Shown here: positions 6,782 to 16,327 of the stretch, piece by piece
Numbering within the stretch: the stretch's first letter is position 1
Layout of the letters: each line of letters opens with the position of its first letter
NCBI GenBank assembly: GCA_016934265.1
Contig: JAFGTF010000053.1
Location: 1 to 44,002 of the forward strand
Reading direction: 5' to 3'
DNA: 44,002 nucleotides
Source: Spirochaetota bacterium
GTDB lineage: Bacteria > Spirochaetota > B62-G9 > DRHN01
The notes under the pieces: model-generated
What the model saw: the letters and a program-made list of their open reading frames with translations, nothing else
The model's database searches: none
What the model was told of the DNA's origin: nothing
Translations under genes and position numbers: made by a program

Positions 6782-8521
6782 ATGTTCAGAATACGCCGAA
6801 TCTATGATACCAACAACCCGATAAACAGGAAAGCGGTCACGCTGGTACAGCAGATACTACGCGACCAGTTCCCGGACGTGCATCCGAGCGATGTCGACAA
6901 GCTTCCCGAGCTGCTCAGAAATCCGTTGAAATATCAATTCCGTTCAATCCTTTTCGTTGCGGACAACGCAAAAGGCGACGTCAGCGGGTTTGCCCTGCTA
7001 CTGCACGCTCCCGATCTGGACTTCTGTTATCTCGACTATATATCAACGGCAAAACATCTTACCGGCAGAGGTGTCGGCGGAGCGCTTTACGAACGGCTCA
7101 GAAACGAAGCGGCCCTGCTCAAGGCGAAAGGCCTGTTCTTCGAATGCCTGCCGGACGACCCGCGTCTCTGTAAAGATCCAGCTGTGCTGAAACAGAACAG
7201 GGCACGGCTGAAGTTTTATGAACGATACGGTGCCAGGCCGATGATCAATACCAAATACGAGACCCCTGTATCAGAAGGAGACGATAACCCCCCGTATCTC
7301 GTCGTCGATACGCTCGGGAAAGAAAGAAAGTTCAGAAAAGGCGAGATGCGTGGGATAGTTCGAGCCATATTGGAACGCAAATACCCCGATGTCTGCAACA
7401 AAGAGTATATCGACATGGTAATAAATTCCATAACCGACGACCCCGTTCGACTCAGGCCGTTAAAATATATTTCAAACACCCCGGTTGAAACGATACGAAG
7501 ATCCCTGCCCATGGATCAGCGTATCGCCCTGGTTTATAACAATCAGCACGTCATCCATCATGTGCGGGAAAGGGGCTATATCGAATCGCCGGTACGCGTG
7601 GCGACCATATTGGCTGCCCTCGAGAAAACCGGCCTTTTTGATATTATTCCGGCGCGTCATTTCGCCGAGCACCATATCTCAGCGGTCCATGACCGCGGGT
7701 TCCTACACTATCTGCAGAAAGTATGTTCCATATTACCCGAAAAAGAATCGGTGTACCCCTATGTATTTCCCATACGCAACAACACCAAAGCGCCGAAAGG
7801 ACTACCCATGCGTGCGGGGTACTACTGCATCGATACTTTCACGCCTCTTAATAAGAATGCCTATCTTGCAGCCCGCAACGCAGTCGACTGCGCGCTTACC
7901 GCGGCTCGAGCCATACTGGAGGGTTCGTATTTGGCATATGCGCTTGTTCGGCCTCCGGGACATCATGCCGAACGGAATGTATTCGGCGGTTTCTGTTACC
8001 TCAATTCAGCGGCTATCGCCGCGAACTACCTGAGCACGTATGGGAAAATCGCCATCCTCGACATCGATTATCATCACGGGAACGGACAGCAAAATATCTT
8101 TTACGAACGTAACGACGTGCTCACCATCTCCATTCACGGTCAGCCCCGCTTCACTTATCCTTTTTTCAGCGGATTCGCAGAGGAGCGCGGCGAAGGTAAA
8201 GGCAGAGGGTTTAACTTGAATCTCCCTCTGCCTGAAAACGTTCCCGCAGACAGATACATCAAAACGCTCACGAGTGCCATTCAATCGATAAATAGGTTTG
8301 ATCCCAGGTTCCTCGTAGTTGCGCTCGGACTTGACACGGCAACCGGAGATCCGACAGGCACGTGGTCCCTTGACGCCGACTGCTATATCAGAATCGGGAA
8401 AATAATCGGCGAGCTCCCCTTCTCGACGCTCTTCGTACAGGAGGGCGGATATAACACCAAGACTATCGGAAAAAACGCGCGCTCCTTTTTCAAGGGCGTA
8501 TGGGAAGGATCGTTTCTGTAA
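6782..8521 (+). CDS. GNAT acetyltransferase-histone deacetylase-like fusion
   Basis: 579 aa with two enzyme domains. Residues about 1-160 are a GNAT N-acyltransferase with the acetyl-CoA loop GRGVGG (95-100) and a C-terminal FYERYGARP motif. Residues about 245-579 are an arginase-fold deacetylase of the HDAC/AcuC/acetylpolyamine amidohydrolase superfamily: RPPGHHA (390-396, catalytic His394/His395), GFCYLN (403-408), the zinc ligands Asp429 and His431 in DIDYHHGNG, Asp518 in GLDTATGDP, and Tyr557 in EGGY. Both active sites look intact. One polypeptide could thus add and remove acetyl groups, on lysines or polyamines. GGAGGG stands 9 bp before the ATG. The linker (160-245) resembles neither domain and is basic. 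Confidence 0.88.
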   Translation: MFRIRRIYDTNNPINRKAVTLVQQILRDQFPDVHPSDVDKLPELLRNPLKYQFRSILFVADNAKGDVSGFALLLHAPDLDFCYLDYISTAKHLTGRGVGGALYERLRNEAALLKAKGLFFECLPDDPRLCKDPAVLKQNRARLKFYERYGARPMINTKYETPVSEGDDNPPYLVVDTLGKERKFRKGEMRGIVRAILERKYPDVCNKEYIDMVINSITDDPVRLRPLKYISNTPVETIRRSLPMDQRIALVYNNQHVIHHVRERGYIESPVRVATILAALEKTGLFDIIPARHFAEHHISAVHDRGFLHYLQKVCSILPEKESVYPYVFPIRNNTKAPKGLPMRAGYYCIDTFTPLNKNAYLAARNAVDCALTAARAILEGSYLAYALVRPPGHHAERNVFGGFCYLNSAAIAANYLSTYGKIAILDIDYHHGNGQQNIFYERNDVLTISIHGQPRFTYPFFSGFAEERGEGKGRGFNLNLPLPENVPADRYIKTLTSAIQSINRFDPRFLVVALGLDTATGDPTGTWSLDADCYIRIGKIIGELPFSTLFVQEGGYNTKTIGKNARSFFKGVWEGSFL

Positions 8522-8783
8522 ATTTCATAACGCATACGAATTCAATCCATCGGACCTTGTCCCGCCACCGACAGGCTGCGAGGCGGACGTTTATTTCTCA
8601 CGTTAGTAAGATAGGAAAAGAAAAATGTTAGGTCTACACTCTGGACATTTTCCTGATCACTGAATGCTTATAATTACCTAAGAGATCTTATACAGGTGTA
8701 TCTCATGACCCGAATTGAAATCCGCCAAACCCTTACCTCAAAGACTATTGACGAATCTCCCAGTATGTCACACAATTATATGA

Positions 8784-8994
8784 TATAAGAATAAGCAAAA
8801 GTTCATACTGATAAATACCATCGATGAAGGTACTGTCGGGAATATGGATATGCCGGAGCGATTATGGTCATACCCTGAATGTGCATCGGCAGCAGATCGT
8901 TTGCAGTATTCGGGATTGATATGAAATCGCAAGTGCAACTCCTGAAGAAATTGCTCATGTAACAGAAAGACTGGACGAGATAATCGGAGGTTAA
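8784..8994 (+). pseudogene. Frameshifted gene remnant
   Basis: The frame from 8784 reads FILINTIDEGTVGNMDMPER and continues to YSGLI, stopping at 8922-8924. Shifting by one base at 8922 continues as EIASATPEEIAHVTERLDEI to a stop at 8992-8994. The second piece is typical helical protein sequence, so this is probably the C-terminal end of a lost gene carrying one frameshift. I do not recognise the family. The rest of 8522-9224 holds only a weak CCGCC/GGCGG hairpin near 8560-8590 and no gene. Confidence 0.4.
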
Positions 8995-9224
8995 AGGTGG
9001 ATACAGGGGCACTGCTCATCTGCGTCGTTTGCGAGTATATCGGTTAATTTTTTTGAAGTTGATATACTATTAAATACGAAATAATGTTTATTATGGTAGT
9101 TGCTCTTAGTGGCTGAAAAGGTAGTAAGACCAGCGAACCCTTTGGCTTTATTGTTTGGGGCATTACTATGCCTAAGCCGTTGATAACAGCAAACATATAA
9201 TACTGAAGATCAGGAGAAATAATT

Positions 9225-12170
9225 GTGAATAAAATGGTCCCCAAAACAATAAAAGACAAAAAGCCTACACATAGGAAGCAATCGAAATCCTTCCCTGTTA
9301 TAGCTATCGGTGCTTCCGCCGGAGGGCTGGAAGCGTTTGAAGGATTTTTTTCCCACATGCCTTCGGACAGTAACATCGCTTTCGTCGTTATCCAGCATTT
9401 AGACCCTACGCACAAAAGCATTATGGGATCTCTTCTTGCAAAACATACCAAAATGAAAGTCCTGGAAGCAGAAGACGGAATGGGAGTTCATCCAAACTGT
9501 ATCTATCTCAACCCGCCGAATAAAAAAATGCTCATCATCAATCGCACGCTTCAATTGGTGGAGCTTGACAAACCTCATGCAGCTAATTTACCGATCGATT
9601 ATTTTTTCCGATCTCTCTCGGAAGATCAGGCTGAAAAAGCGATCTGTATTATTCTTTCCGGTACAGGAACAGACGGCACCCTGGGGGCGAAGGCGATTAA
9701 AGGCGCCGGCGGTATGATCATGGTTCAGGAAGAGAACCAGGCAAAGTATAACGGTATGCCAAGAAGCGCCATTGATACCGGTTTAATTGACTATATTTTA
9801 CCGGTAGAAAAGATGCCCGAAGAACTTATAAAATATATTCGGCATCCCTACATTGTGGCAGATGAAATGGTCGGAATTACCAAGCAACAATTCCAGAATT
9901 ATCTGCAAAAAATATTTATTCTCATCCGCTCACAAACAGGTCACGATTTTTCCAACTATAAACAGAATACCATCCGCCGCCGGATAGAACGGCGTATGGC
10001 GGTTCACCAGATCGAAAATATAGCCGACTATGTCCGTTATATTCAGCAAACACCGGGTGAAGTGGAAATCCTGTTTAAAGACCTGCTTATTACAGTGACC
10101 AACTTTTTCAGGGACCCCCAAGCTTTTGATGTCCTTAAAGATGGAGCAATTCCCGAATTACTGGCGGAGGTACCCGCCAATTCTTCTCTGCGCTGTTGGG
10201 TCCCGGGTTGTGCTACCGGTGAGGAAGCTTATTCCATCGCGATGCTGTTGGTGGAAGCCCTGCAGGAAAATGAAAACCATATCAAGATACAAGTTTTTGC
10301 TACTGACATTGATGAAGATGCCATCGAATTTGCACGGCTGGGCGTCTACCCTGATTCTATTGCTGCGGATGTATCTGCAGAACGACTCAAACGTTTTTAT
10401 ATCAAAAATGATAATTCATATAAAATCAAAAAACAGATCAGGGATATGGTGGTTTTTGCCACGCAGAATCTTATCAAAGACCCCCCGTTCTCAAAACTAC
10501 ACATTATTAGCTGCCGCAATTTGCTCATATATATGGACCAGGTGCTGCAAAAGAAGATTTTGCCGCTTTTTCATTATACGCTCAATCAAAACGGCATTTT
10601 ATTCCTCGGATCTTCCGAGAGTATCGGGGAATTTTCCGATCTGTTTATTCCTGTTGACAACAAATGGAAAATTTTCAAACGTCAGGGTGACCTTTTTAAA
10701 AGAGACGTTTATTATCACACAATACCATTTCATGACCAGGTTGTTCCACATCCAAAGAGTGATGCCCAGAAAGTTATACGGGAAATTGATATCCGTGGGT
10801 TGGTTCAGAAGGTCATCCTGGAAGATTATAGCCCGCCTTGTGTATTAATCAATGAAAAATATGAAATCCTTTATTTTAGTGGTGATACCGACAAATACTT
10901 AATGCCCCCGGTCGGTGAACCAAATTTTAATATTTTAGAGATGGCAAGGGAAGATATTCGATATAAAATAAGTACCGCGCTTCGTAAAGCCATTAAACAA
11001 AAATCCAGTGTTCTGATCGAAAACCTGCGGATAAAACATAACAACGGTTATTTAAATGTTGATGTGGCAATACAGCCTATCACTGAAAGAAAAGATCGGC
11101 AGGGATTGATAATGGTGGTATTCAATGATAAAACGCTTCAGAACAAAAATGTGAAGAAAGAAAAAAATGATCTAAAGAACAAAGAAGAAAGTCACCGTAT
11201 TAGCGCACTGAAACAGGAGTTAAATTCTACCAAAGAGTATCTGCAAACAACAATAGAAGAACTGGAAACAACAAACGAAGAGCTGAAGTCAGCCAACGAA
11301 GAATTGCAATCAACTAATGAAGAACTCCAAAGCACCAATGAAGAGCTCGAAACATCCAAGGAGGAACTTCAGTCCACTAATGAAGAGTTGATTACTGTAA
11401 ACGCTGAACTGCAAAACAAAGTCAATGAATTAAACCGGGCGAATAATGATATTAATAATCTGCTCGCCAGCACAGAAATTGGGACTATCTTTTTAGATAA
11501 ACAGCTTCGTATTAAACGCTTTACACCTGAACTCACTAAGTTTTTTAATCTAATCTTGTCAGATATAGAACGTCCAATCAGCGATATTACCGCAACCATT
11601 ACTTATGACGGACTTGTTGAAGATGCAAAAAAGGTATTATCCACATTGACTCGTAAAGAAGTAGAAATACAAAACAAAGATAACAACTGGTATTCCATGC
11701 GGATAGCGCCTTATCGGACAACTGAAAATGTGATTGACGGCGTTGTAATTACTTTTATAGATATAACGAAAATTAAGCATGCAGAAGCACAATACCGTCG
11801 AATAGCAGCTGTGGTTCAAGATGCCAACGATGCGTTCACCGTTCAAAAGTTGGATGGAACGATTGTTGCCTGGAATAAAGGCGCAGAGGAAATGTACGGC
11901 TACTCCGAATCCGAAGCATTACAAATGAACATCAAGGAAGTAATACCCGATCAAAAGAAAAAGGAAATCCTTCGGATTATCGAACAGCTTAAAAAGGGTA
12001 AAACCGTTAGTCCGTTTGTTACGGAACGTAAAGCAAAGGATGGCTGCATACTGAAGGTACGGCTGACAGTTACCAAGTTGATTGATGACTCGGGTGCTAT
12101 TTCTTTCATAGCGACTTCAGAACGTGACATCAGCAAGTTTGAAGAGAATATGGGACTTAAACTTGGATAA
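9225..12170 (+). CDS. CheB-CheR-PAS chemotaxis-type signalling protein
   Basis: 981 aa, GTG start with AGGAG at a good distance. Domains: CheB methylesterase (about 23-205; Ser31 in GASAGG, His58 in QHLDP, Asp150 in GTGTDG) without the usual receiver domain; CheR methyltransferase (about 220-490; SAM loop VPGCATGEEAYS at 326-337, and NLLIYMDQV); a PAS-like segment (about 525-640); a long coiled coil (about 645-750) built from near-perfect TNEELQS heptads; then two more PAS domains (about 745-850 and 855-975). It would methylate and demethylate receptor-type glutamates under sensory control, but it has no kinase domain. Proteins of this kind often end in a histidine kinase; here the kinase is the next gene, 144 bp downstream, and the two are probably partners. 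Confidence 0.92.
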   Translation: MNKMVPKTIKDKKPTHRKQSKSFPVIAIGASAGGLEAFEGFFSHMPSDSNIAFVVIQHLDPTHKSIMGSLLAKHTKMKVLEAEDGMGVHPNCIYLNPPNKKMLIINRTLQLVELDKPHAANLPIDYFFRSLSEDQAEKAICIILSGTGTDGTLGAKAIKGAGGMIMVQEENQAKYNGMPRSAIDTGLIDYILPVEKMPEELIKYIRHPYIVADEMVGITKQQFQNYLQKIFILIRSQTGHDFSNYKQNTIRRRIERRMAVHQIENIADYVRYIQQTPGEVEILFKDLLITVTNFFRDPQAFDVLKDGAIPELLAEVPANSSLRCWVPGCATGEEAYSIAMLLVEALQENENHIKIQVFATDIDEDAIEFARLGVYPDSIAADVSAERLKRFYIKNDNSYKIKKQIRDMVVFATQNLIKDPPFSKLHIISCRNLLIYMDQVLQKKILPLFHYTLNQNGILFLGSSESIGEFSDLFIPVDNKWKIFKRQGDLFKRDVYYHTIPFHDQVVPHPKSDAQKVIREIDIRGLVQKVILEDYSPPCVLINEKYEILYFSGDTDKYLMPPVGEPNFNILEMAREDIRYKISTALRKAIKQKSSVLIENLRIKHNNGYLNVDVAIQPITERKDRQGLIMVVFNDKTLQNKNVKKEKNDLKNKEESHRISALKQELNSTKEYLQTTIEELETTNEELKSANEELQSTNEELQSTNEELETSKEELQSTNEELITVNAELQNKVNELNRANNDINNLLASTEIGTIFLDKQLRIKRFTPELTKFFNLILSDIERPISDITATITYDGLVEDAKKVLSTLTRKEVEIQNKDNNWYSMRIAPYRTTENVIDGVVITFIDITKIKHAEAQYRRIAAVVQDANDAFTVQKLDGTIVAWNKGAEEMYGYSESEALQMNIKEVIPDQKKKEILRIIEQLKKGKTVSPFVTERKAKDGCILKVRLTVTKLIDDSGAISFIATSERDISKFEENMGLKLG

Positions 12171-12314
12171 AACTTGTACTATTAATAGTATCTCAAAACA
12201 TACAGAAAGGCGCTGTCCACTTATAAGGTTGGCTCCGTAAATAATAATATTAAGAAAGAAATTTATTGTAAAGGCGTGGCTATCTAACAATACGACTTCA
12301 CAGGAAATGACACT

Positions 12315-14891
12315 ATGCATCAAGAAAATTCAAACCAGGAAAAATACACCGAGCTCAGAAAGAGGGCGGAACAAAAAATTCGTTCGATAATAACAAAACT
12401 AGATGAAGGGCCGAATGAATTAACGGTAGATATTAAGAAACTGCTACACGAATTACAAGTTCACCAGATCGAGTTAGAGATACAAAATGATGAGCTTCGA
12501 AATGCACAATTGATAATCGAAGAGTCCAGGCAAAAATATTTTGATCTTTATAATTTTGCTCCTGTCGGTTATTTTACCTTTGATAAAGAGGGACATATTC
12601 TTGGTTTAAATCTTACCGCCGCCAAATTACTTGGTGGTGACAAGGTTTCTTTTCTCAATTCAAGTTTTTATAGAAATATAGTCAGAGATGACAGGGATTT
12701 ATTTTACTGGCACCTGGCCAAAGTGTTGGAGACGAAAAGCAGGCAATCCTGTGAATTAAAACTAGTAAAAAAAGATGGAACTGAATTTTACGCGCAGATT
12801 GAAAGTGTTCCTGTACAGGATGCAAACAATGAAAAAACCAACTGCAGAACGGCCATAAGCGACATCACCGAGCGTAAACAAGCCGAAAAAATGCTGCGCA
12901 TTAAAAATAATCTTTCCTTCGCCCTCAGCTCATCACGAAACCTTGCAGAATCCTTTAACCGCCTGCTTGACGCTTCCTTTGAAATAGAAGGGATAGATTG
13001 CGGTTGTGTGTATCTCGTCGACAACCTCACCGGGAATATCAACTTAATATCACATAAAGGACTTACTCATCAATTTATAGACCTCATTTCTCATTATGAT
13101 AAAGATACCCCGCACGCAAAGCTGATTATAGCGGGGAAACCCGTTTATAATCAACAGGCCGAAATATTCAAGACTCTTAATAACATGGGGCAAGGCGAAG
13201 GTTTGCGAACGCTTGTACTAATTCCAATAAAATACAACGGACAAACCGTGGCAGCATTAAATCTTGCTTCCCATTCTATTGATGAGTTCCCAATGGAAGC
13301 CCGTCTAATGATAGAGGCCGCCACCAACCATCTCGGAGAAATTATCACCAGAATCAAGCTTGAAAACGAGCTAGAAGAAAGCGAAGAACGGTTCAGGCTG
13401 CTGTATGAAAACGCACCGCTCGGCTATCAATCTCTTAATGCGGATGGAGAAATAATCGATGTTAACGGGGCATGGCTGGATATTTTAGGATATACTCACG
13501 AAGAGGTCCTGGAAAAACGGTTTAGTGACTTTTTAATACCGGCTTCGCAAAAAAGCTTCAAAAAGTATTTTCAGGATTTTAAAACTTCAGGAAAAATGCA
13601 AAATGTAGAATATGAGATGCGTAAAAAAGACGGCTCAATACTCATTGCATCATTCGATGGGAAAGTAAGATATAACGAGAAAGGAGATTTTGTACAAACA
13701 CATTGTATCTTTCACAATATTACCGAACGCAAGCGACTGGAAGAACAGCTTATGCAATCTCAAAAAATGGAAACAATCGGAAAGCTTGCCGGCGGAATAG
13801 CTCATGATTTTAATAATCTTTTAACTGCTGTAATCGGTAACACCGAATTTTTACTGGAAGCTTTAGATCCCGAAGAAAAAAATCGTGCCTATGCAATGGA
13901 GATTAAAAAGGCAGCGGATAGAGCTGCCGCGCTCACTCATCAACTGTTAGCTTATGGCCGAAAACAGCCACTTCAATTAAAAAGTCTGAACCTAAATGAA
14001 ATTATCAAGAATATGAGCAACATGGTACGGCGTATTCTTGGTGAAAATATTCAACTTACTTTCGAACTCGAATCAAACCTTCAAGGAACTGAAGCAGACC
14101 CGAATCAAATAGCCCAAATCATTATGAACCTGTTAATAAATGCAAAAGATGCGATACGTGACAAAGGGAAAATCTTAATTAAAACTGAGAATGTCATTGT
14201 AGATGAAGATTTTTGTAAAGAAAATTTATTTGCACGCCCAGGAAAATTTATTGCTCTGACAATTGTTGATGACGGAGCTGGCATTGAAACAACAATAATA
14301 AATAAGATTTTCGAACCTTATTTCACAACAAAAGGTTTCGGGGAAGGATCCGGTCTCGGCCTTTCCATGGTTGACGGTATTGTGAAACAGCATAATGGCT
14401 GGATTACTGTCTTCAGCAAACCAAACGCCGGTTCAACTTTCAAAGTATATCTGCCGGCCACACCGGTTAAGCCGCCGGAAAAAGAAGAACGAGTAAAGGC
14501 TATTAAAGAGTATAGGGGTAACGGTGAACGAATTCTTATAGTGGAAGATGAAGAAATCATTCTGGATTATATTAAAAAAATACTTACAGAGAACGGTTAT
14601 GCTGTTTTCACAGCTTCAACTGCAGAGGAAGCAGTGGATATATTTCAGAAAGAAAATGGCCAATTTCATCTTGTTTTTAGCGATATAATTCTACCTGGAA
14701 TGTCAGGTCCGCTATTAGTAGAAAAGTTACTTTCCCTTAAACCCGAGCTTAAAGTCTTATTTAGCAGTGGATATACAAATTTTGAAGCAAATTGGTCGAG
14801 CATTCAAGAAAAAGGGTATCAGTTTATTGCAAAGCCCTATTCGTTTCACAAACTTCTTCAAATGATTAGTGAAATATTAGCCGGTGAATGA
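12315..14891 (+). CDS. Hybrid histidine kinase (PAS-GAF-PAS-HisKA-HATPase-REC)
   Basis: 858 aa. An N-terminal helical stretch (1-70) resembles that of other PAS kinases. PAS (about 70-190), GAF (about 200-350) and PAS (about 355-475) follow. The HisKA dimerisation helix has the phosphoacceptor His497 in LAGGIAHDFNNLL. HATPase_c shows the N box (NLLINAKDAI), DDGAGI and GSGLGLSMV. A C-terminal receiver domain (about 738-858) has phosphorylatable Asp790 in FSDIILPG and Lys840. No transmembrane segment is visible, so it is a soluble sensor, like its upstream CheB-CheR neighbour. AGGAAA precedes the ATG. Output is not evident: no DNA-binding or diguanylate cyclase domain is present. Confidence 0.93.
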   Translation: MHQENSNQEKYTELRKRAEQKIRSIITKLDEGPNELTVDIKKLLHELQVHQIELEIQNDELRNAQLIIEESRQKYFDLYNFAPVGYFTFDKEGHILGLNLTAAKLLGGDKVSFLNSSFYRNIVRDDRDLFYWHLAKVLETKSRQSCELKLVKKDGTEFYAQIESVPVQDANNEKTNCRTAISDITERKQAEKMLRIKNNLSFALSSSRNLAESFNRLLDASFEIEGIDCGCVYLVDNLTGNINLISHKGLTHQFIDLISHYDKDTPHAKLIIAGKPVYNQQAEIFKTLNNMGQGEGLRTLVLIPIKYNGQTVAALNLASHSIDEFPMEARLMIEAATNHLGEIITRIKLENELEESEERFRLLYENAPLGYQSLNADGEIIDVNGAWLDILGYTHEEVLEKRFSDFLIPASQKSFKKYFQDFKTSGKMQNVEYEMRKKDGSILIASFDGKVRYNEKGDFVQTHCIFHNITERKRLEEQLMQSQKMETIGKLAGGIAHDFNNLLTAVIGNTEFLLEALDPEEKNRAYAMEIKKAADRAAALTHQLLAYGRKQPLQLKSLNLNEIIKNMSNMVRRILGENIQLTFELESNLQGTEADPNQIAQIIMNLLINAKDAIRDKGKILIKTENVIVDEDFCKENLFARPGKFIALTIVDDGAGIETTIINKIFEPYFTTKGFGEGSGLGLSMVDGIVKQHNGWITVFSKPNAGSTFKVYLPATPVKPPEKEERVKAIKEYRGNGERILIVEDEEIILDYIKKILTENGYAVFTASTAEEAVDIFQKENGQFHLVFSDIILPGMSGPLLVEKLLSLKPELKVLFSSGYTNFEANWSSIQEKGYQFIAKPYSFHKLLQMISEILAGE

Positions 14892-15148
14892 GAGGGGCCG
14901 GATATACAGTTTGGACATTCCGTGATTGCTTGCTTCGTATAATCACCAAAAGATCCGTAGGAAAAAGCTATATGTAAAAGAGTGTAATGATCAATAGCCA
15001 CTGTTGCTGTTATTAAAAAGAATCCAAGATAGCGATTCCAACATACTTATGTGAGCTGACTTCGAGAGGATTTTGATTGCTGGTAATGATTTGAAAGTTT
15101 CAGTCCAAAATCCTATAAGAGACAGTTGCCATACTTTTCACTATCTGC

Positions 15149-16213
15149 TTATGTAATAAAAAACCGGTGAATCGTGTAATGATGATACGTAGATCCCGGA
15201 TAGAGAATTGGAGATTCGAAATTTTGTTGATTAACCGAATTCGGGAAATATTCCGTTAATAATACGAACCCGTTATATTTCCCGGTCTTTGTAGAATTTC
15301 TACATAGTACCCCTTCGAGAAAATTCCCCGAGTAAAACTGTATCCCGGGCTTGGTGGTTGATATCTCCATACACCTCCCGGTTCCGGGCTCATGGACCCT
15401 CGCTGCGAAATTCAAACGTTCGTTATCTTTCTTAATTACAAAGCAATGATCGTATCCATCGGGCAGTTTCCGTATGTCTTTACCGATTTTCTTGGGCTTA
15501 CTGAAGTCCATGGGAGAACCATGTACGTCTATTATGTCGCCGGTGGGAATAAGATTCTCATCACTCGGTAAATATTTTCCACAGTTCAACATCAACTCAT
15601 GTTCCAGGATTGACCCTTGCCCCGCATCCGCCAAATTCCAGCACGCATGATTGGCCAGGTTGACAGGAGTAGGTTGGTCTGTCTTCGCCCAAAAATCAAA
15701 CAACAATACATTGTTTTCGCTCAAACTGAAAACGGCCCGTGCATCCAGATTACCGGGAAAGCCCTCTTCGCCGTTATGGCTCCGATAAGAAAAAACAACC
15801 CCTGCCTTTTTTTTCATTTCAAACGTTTGAAAATTCCATATAACCTTGTCGAACCCATTGATCCCGCCATGTAAATGATTGATACTATTTTCATTACACG
15901 TTAAGTTGTACCTCTTATCACCTATGACACACCTTCCCTGAGATATTCGGTTTGCATAACGACCAATTGTCGCGCCAAAATACGGATCAATAGAAATCCC
16001 CGATGCACCGGTCCTTTCGATGTAATCGCCGATACTATCGAATCCGAGCGTGATCTCACCGATTGTACCTTTTCGATCCGGCATTCGAACGGATAGCAGA
16101 GTCGCTCCATAGTTCATTACCCTAATGGAGAGATCGTTATAGTTCCGTACCGTAAACGTATAAACGGATTGATCATTATATGTAAATTCAGACAACTCTT
16201 TACTGACTACCAT
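15149..16213 (-). CDS. galM: Aldose 1-epimerase (galactose mutarotase)
   Basis: 354 aa, normal family length. It interconverts alpha and beta anomers of aldoses such as galactose. The GalM pattern is complete: NSINHLHGGINGFDKVIW with the substrate-binding His, NHACWNL with the catalytic-site His, DHCFVI, and the catalytic Glu in LTEYFPNS, followed by NQQNF. It is the last gene of the sugar operon, 114 bp behind the glycosidase gene. No signal peptide, so cytoplasmic; it would act on the sugar after import. The presence of a mutarotase next to a galactofuranose-type importer fits handling of galactose forms. Confidence 0.9.
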   Translation of the reverse strand: MVVSKELSEFTYNDQSVYTFTVRNYNDLSIRVMNYGATLLSVRMPDRKGTIGEITLGFDSIGDYIERTGASGISIDPYFGATIGRYANRISQGRCVIGDKRYNLTCNENSINHLHGGINGFDKVIWNFQTFEMKKKAGVVFSYRSHNGEEGFPGNLDARAVFSLSENNVLLFDFWAKTDQPTPVNLANHACWNLADAGQGSILEHELMLNCGKYLPSDENLIPTGDIIDVHGSPMDFSKPKKIGKDIRKLPDGYDHCFVIKKDNERLNFAARVHEPGTGRCMEISTTKPGIQFYSGNFLEGVLCRNSTKTGKYNGFVLLTEYFPNSVNQQNFESPILYPGSTYHHYTIHRFFIT

Positions 16214-16327
16214 CTCGCCACCTCTTAATTGCTACTCTGAGCATTCTCCGGAGTAAAACTGAGGATTCGAAAAAGTCCGAGTGTGGCGGACACCATTCCA
16301 AATGAGATGAAGAACAGCAAACGCCGT

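Noticed and set aside
11268-11390. Minisatellite in the CheB-CheR gene
   Set aside because: The 21-bp periodicity reflects TNEELQS coiled-coil heptads common to this protein class, not a separate repeat element.
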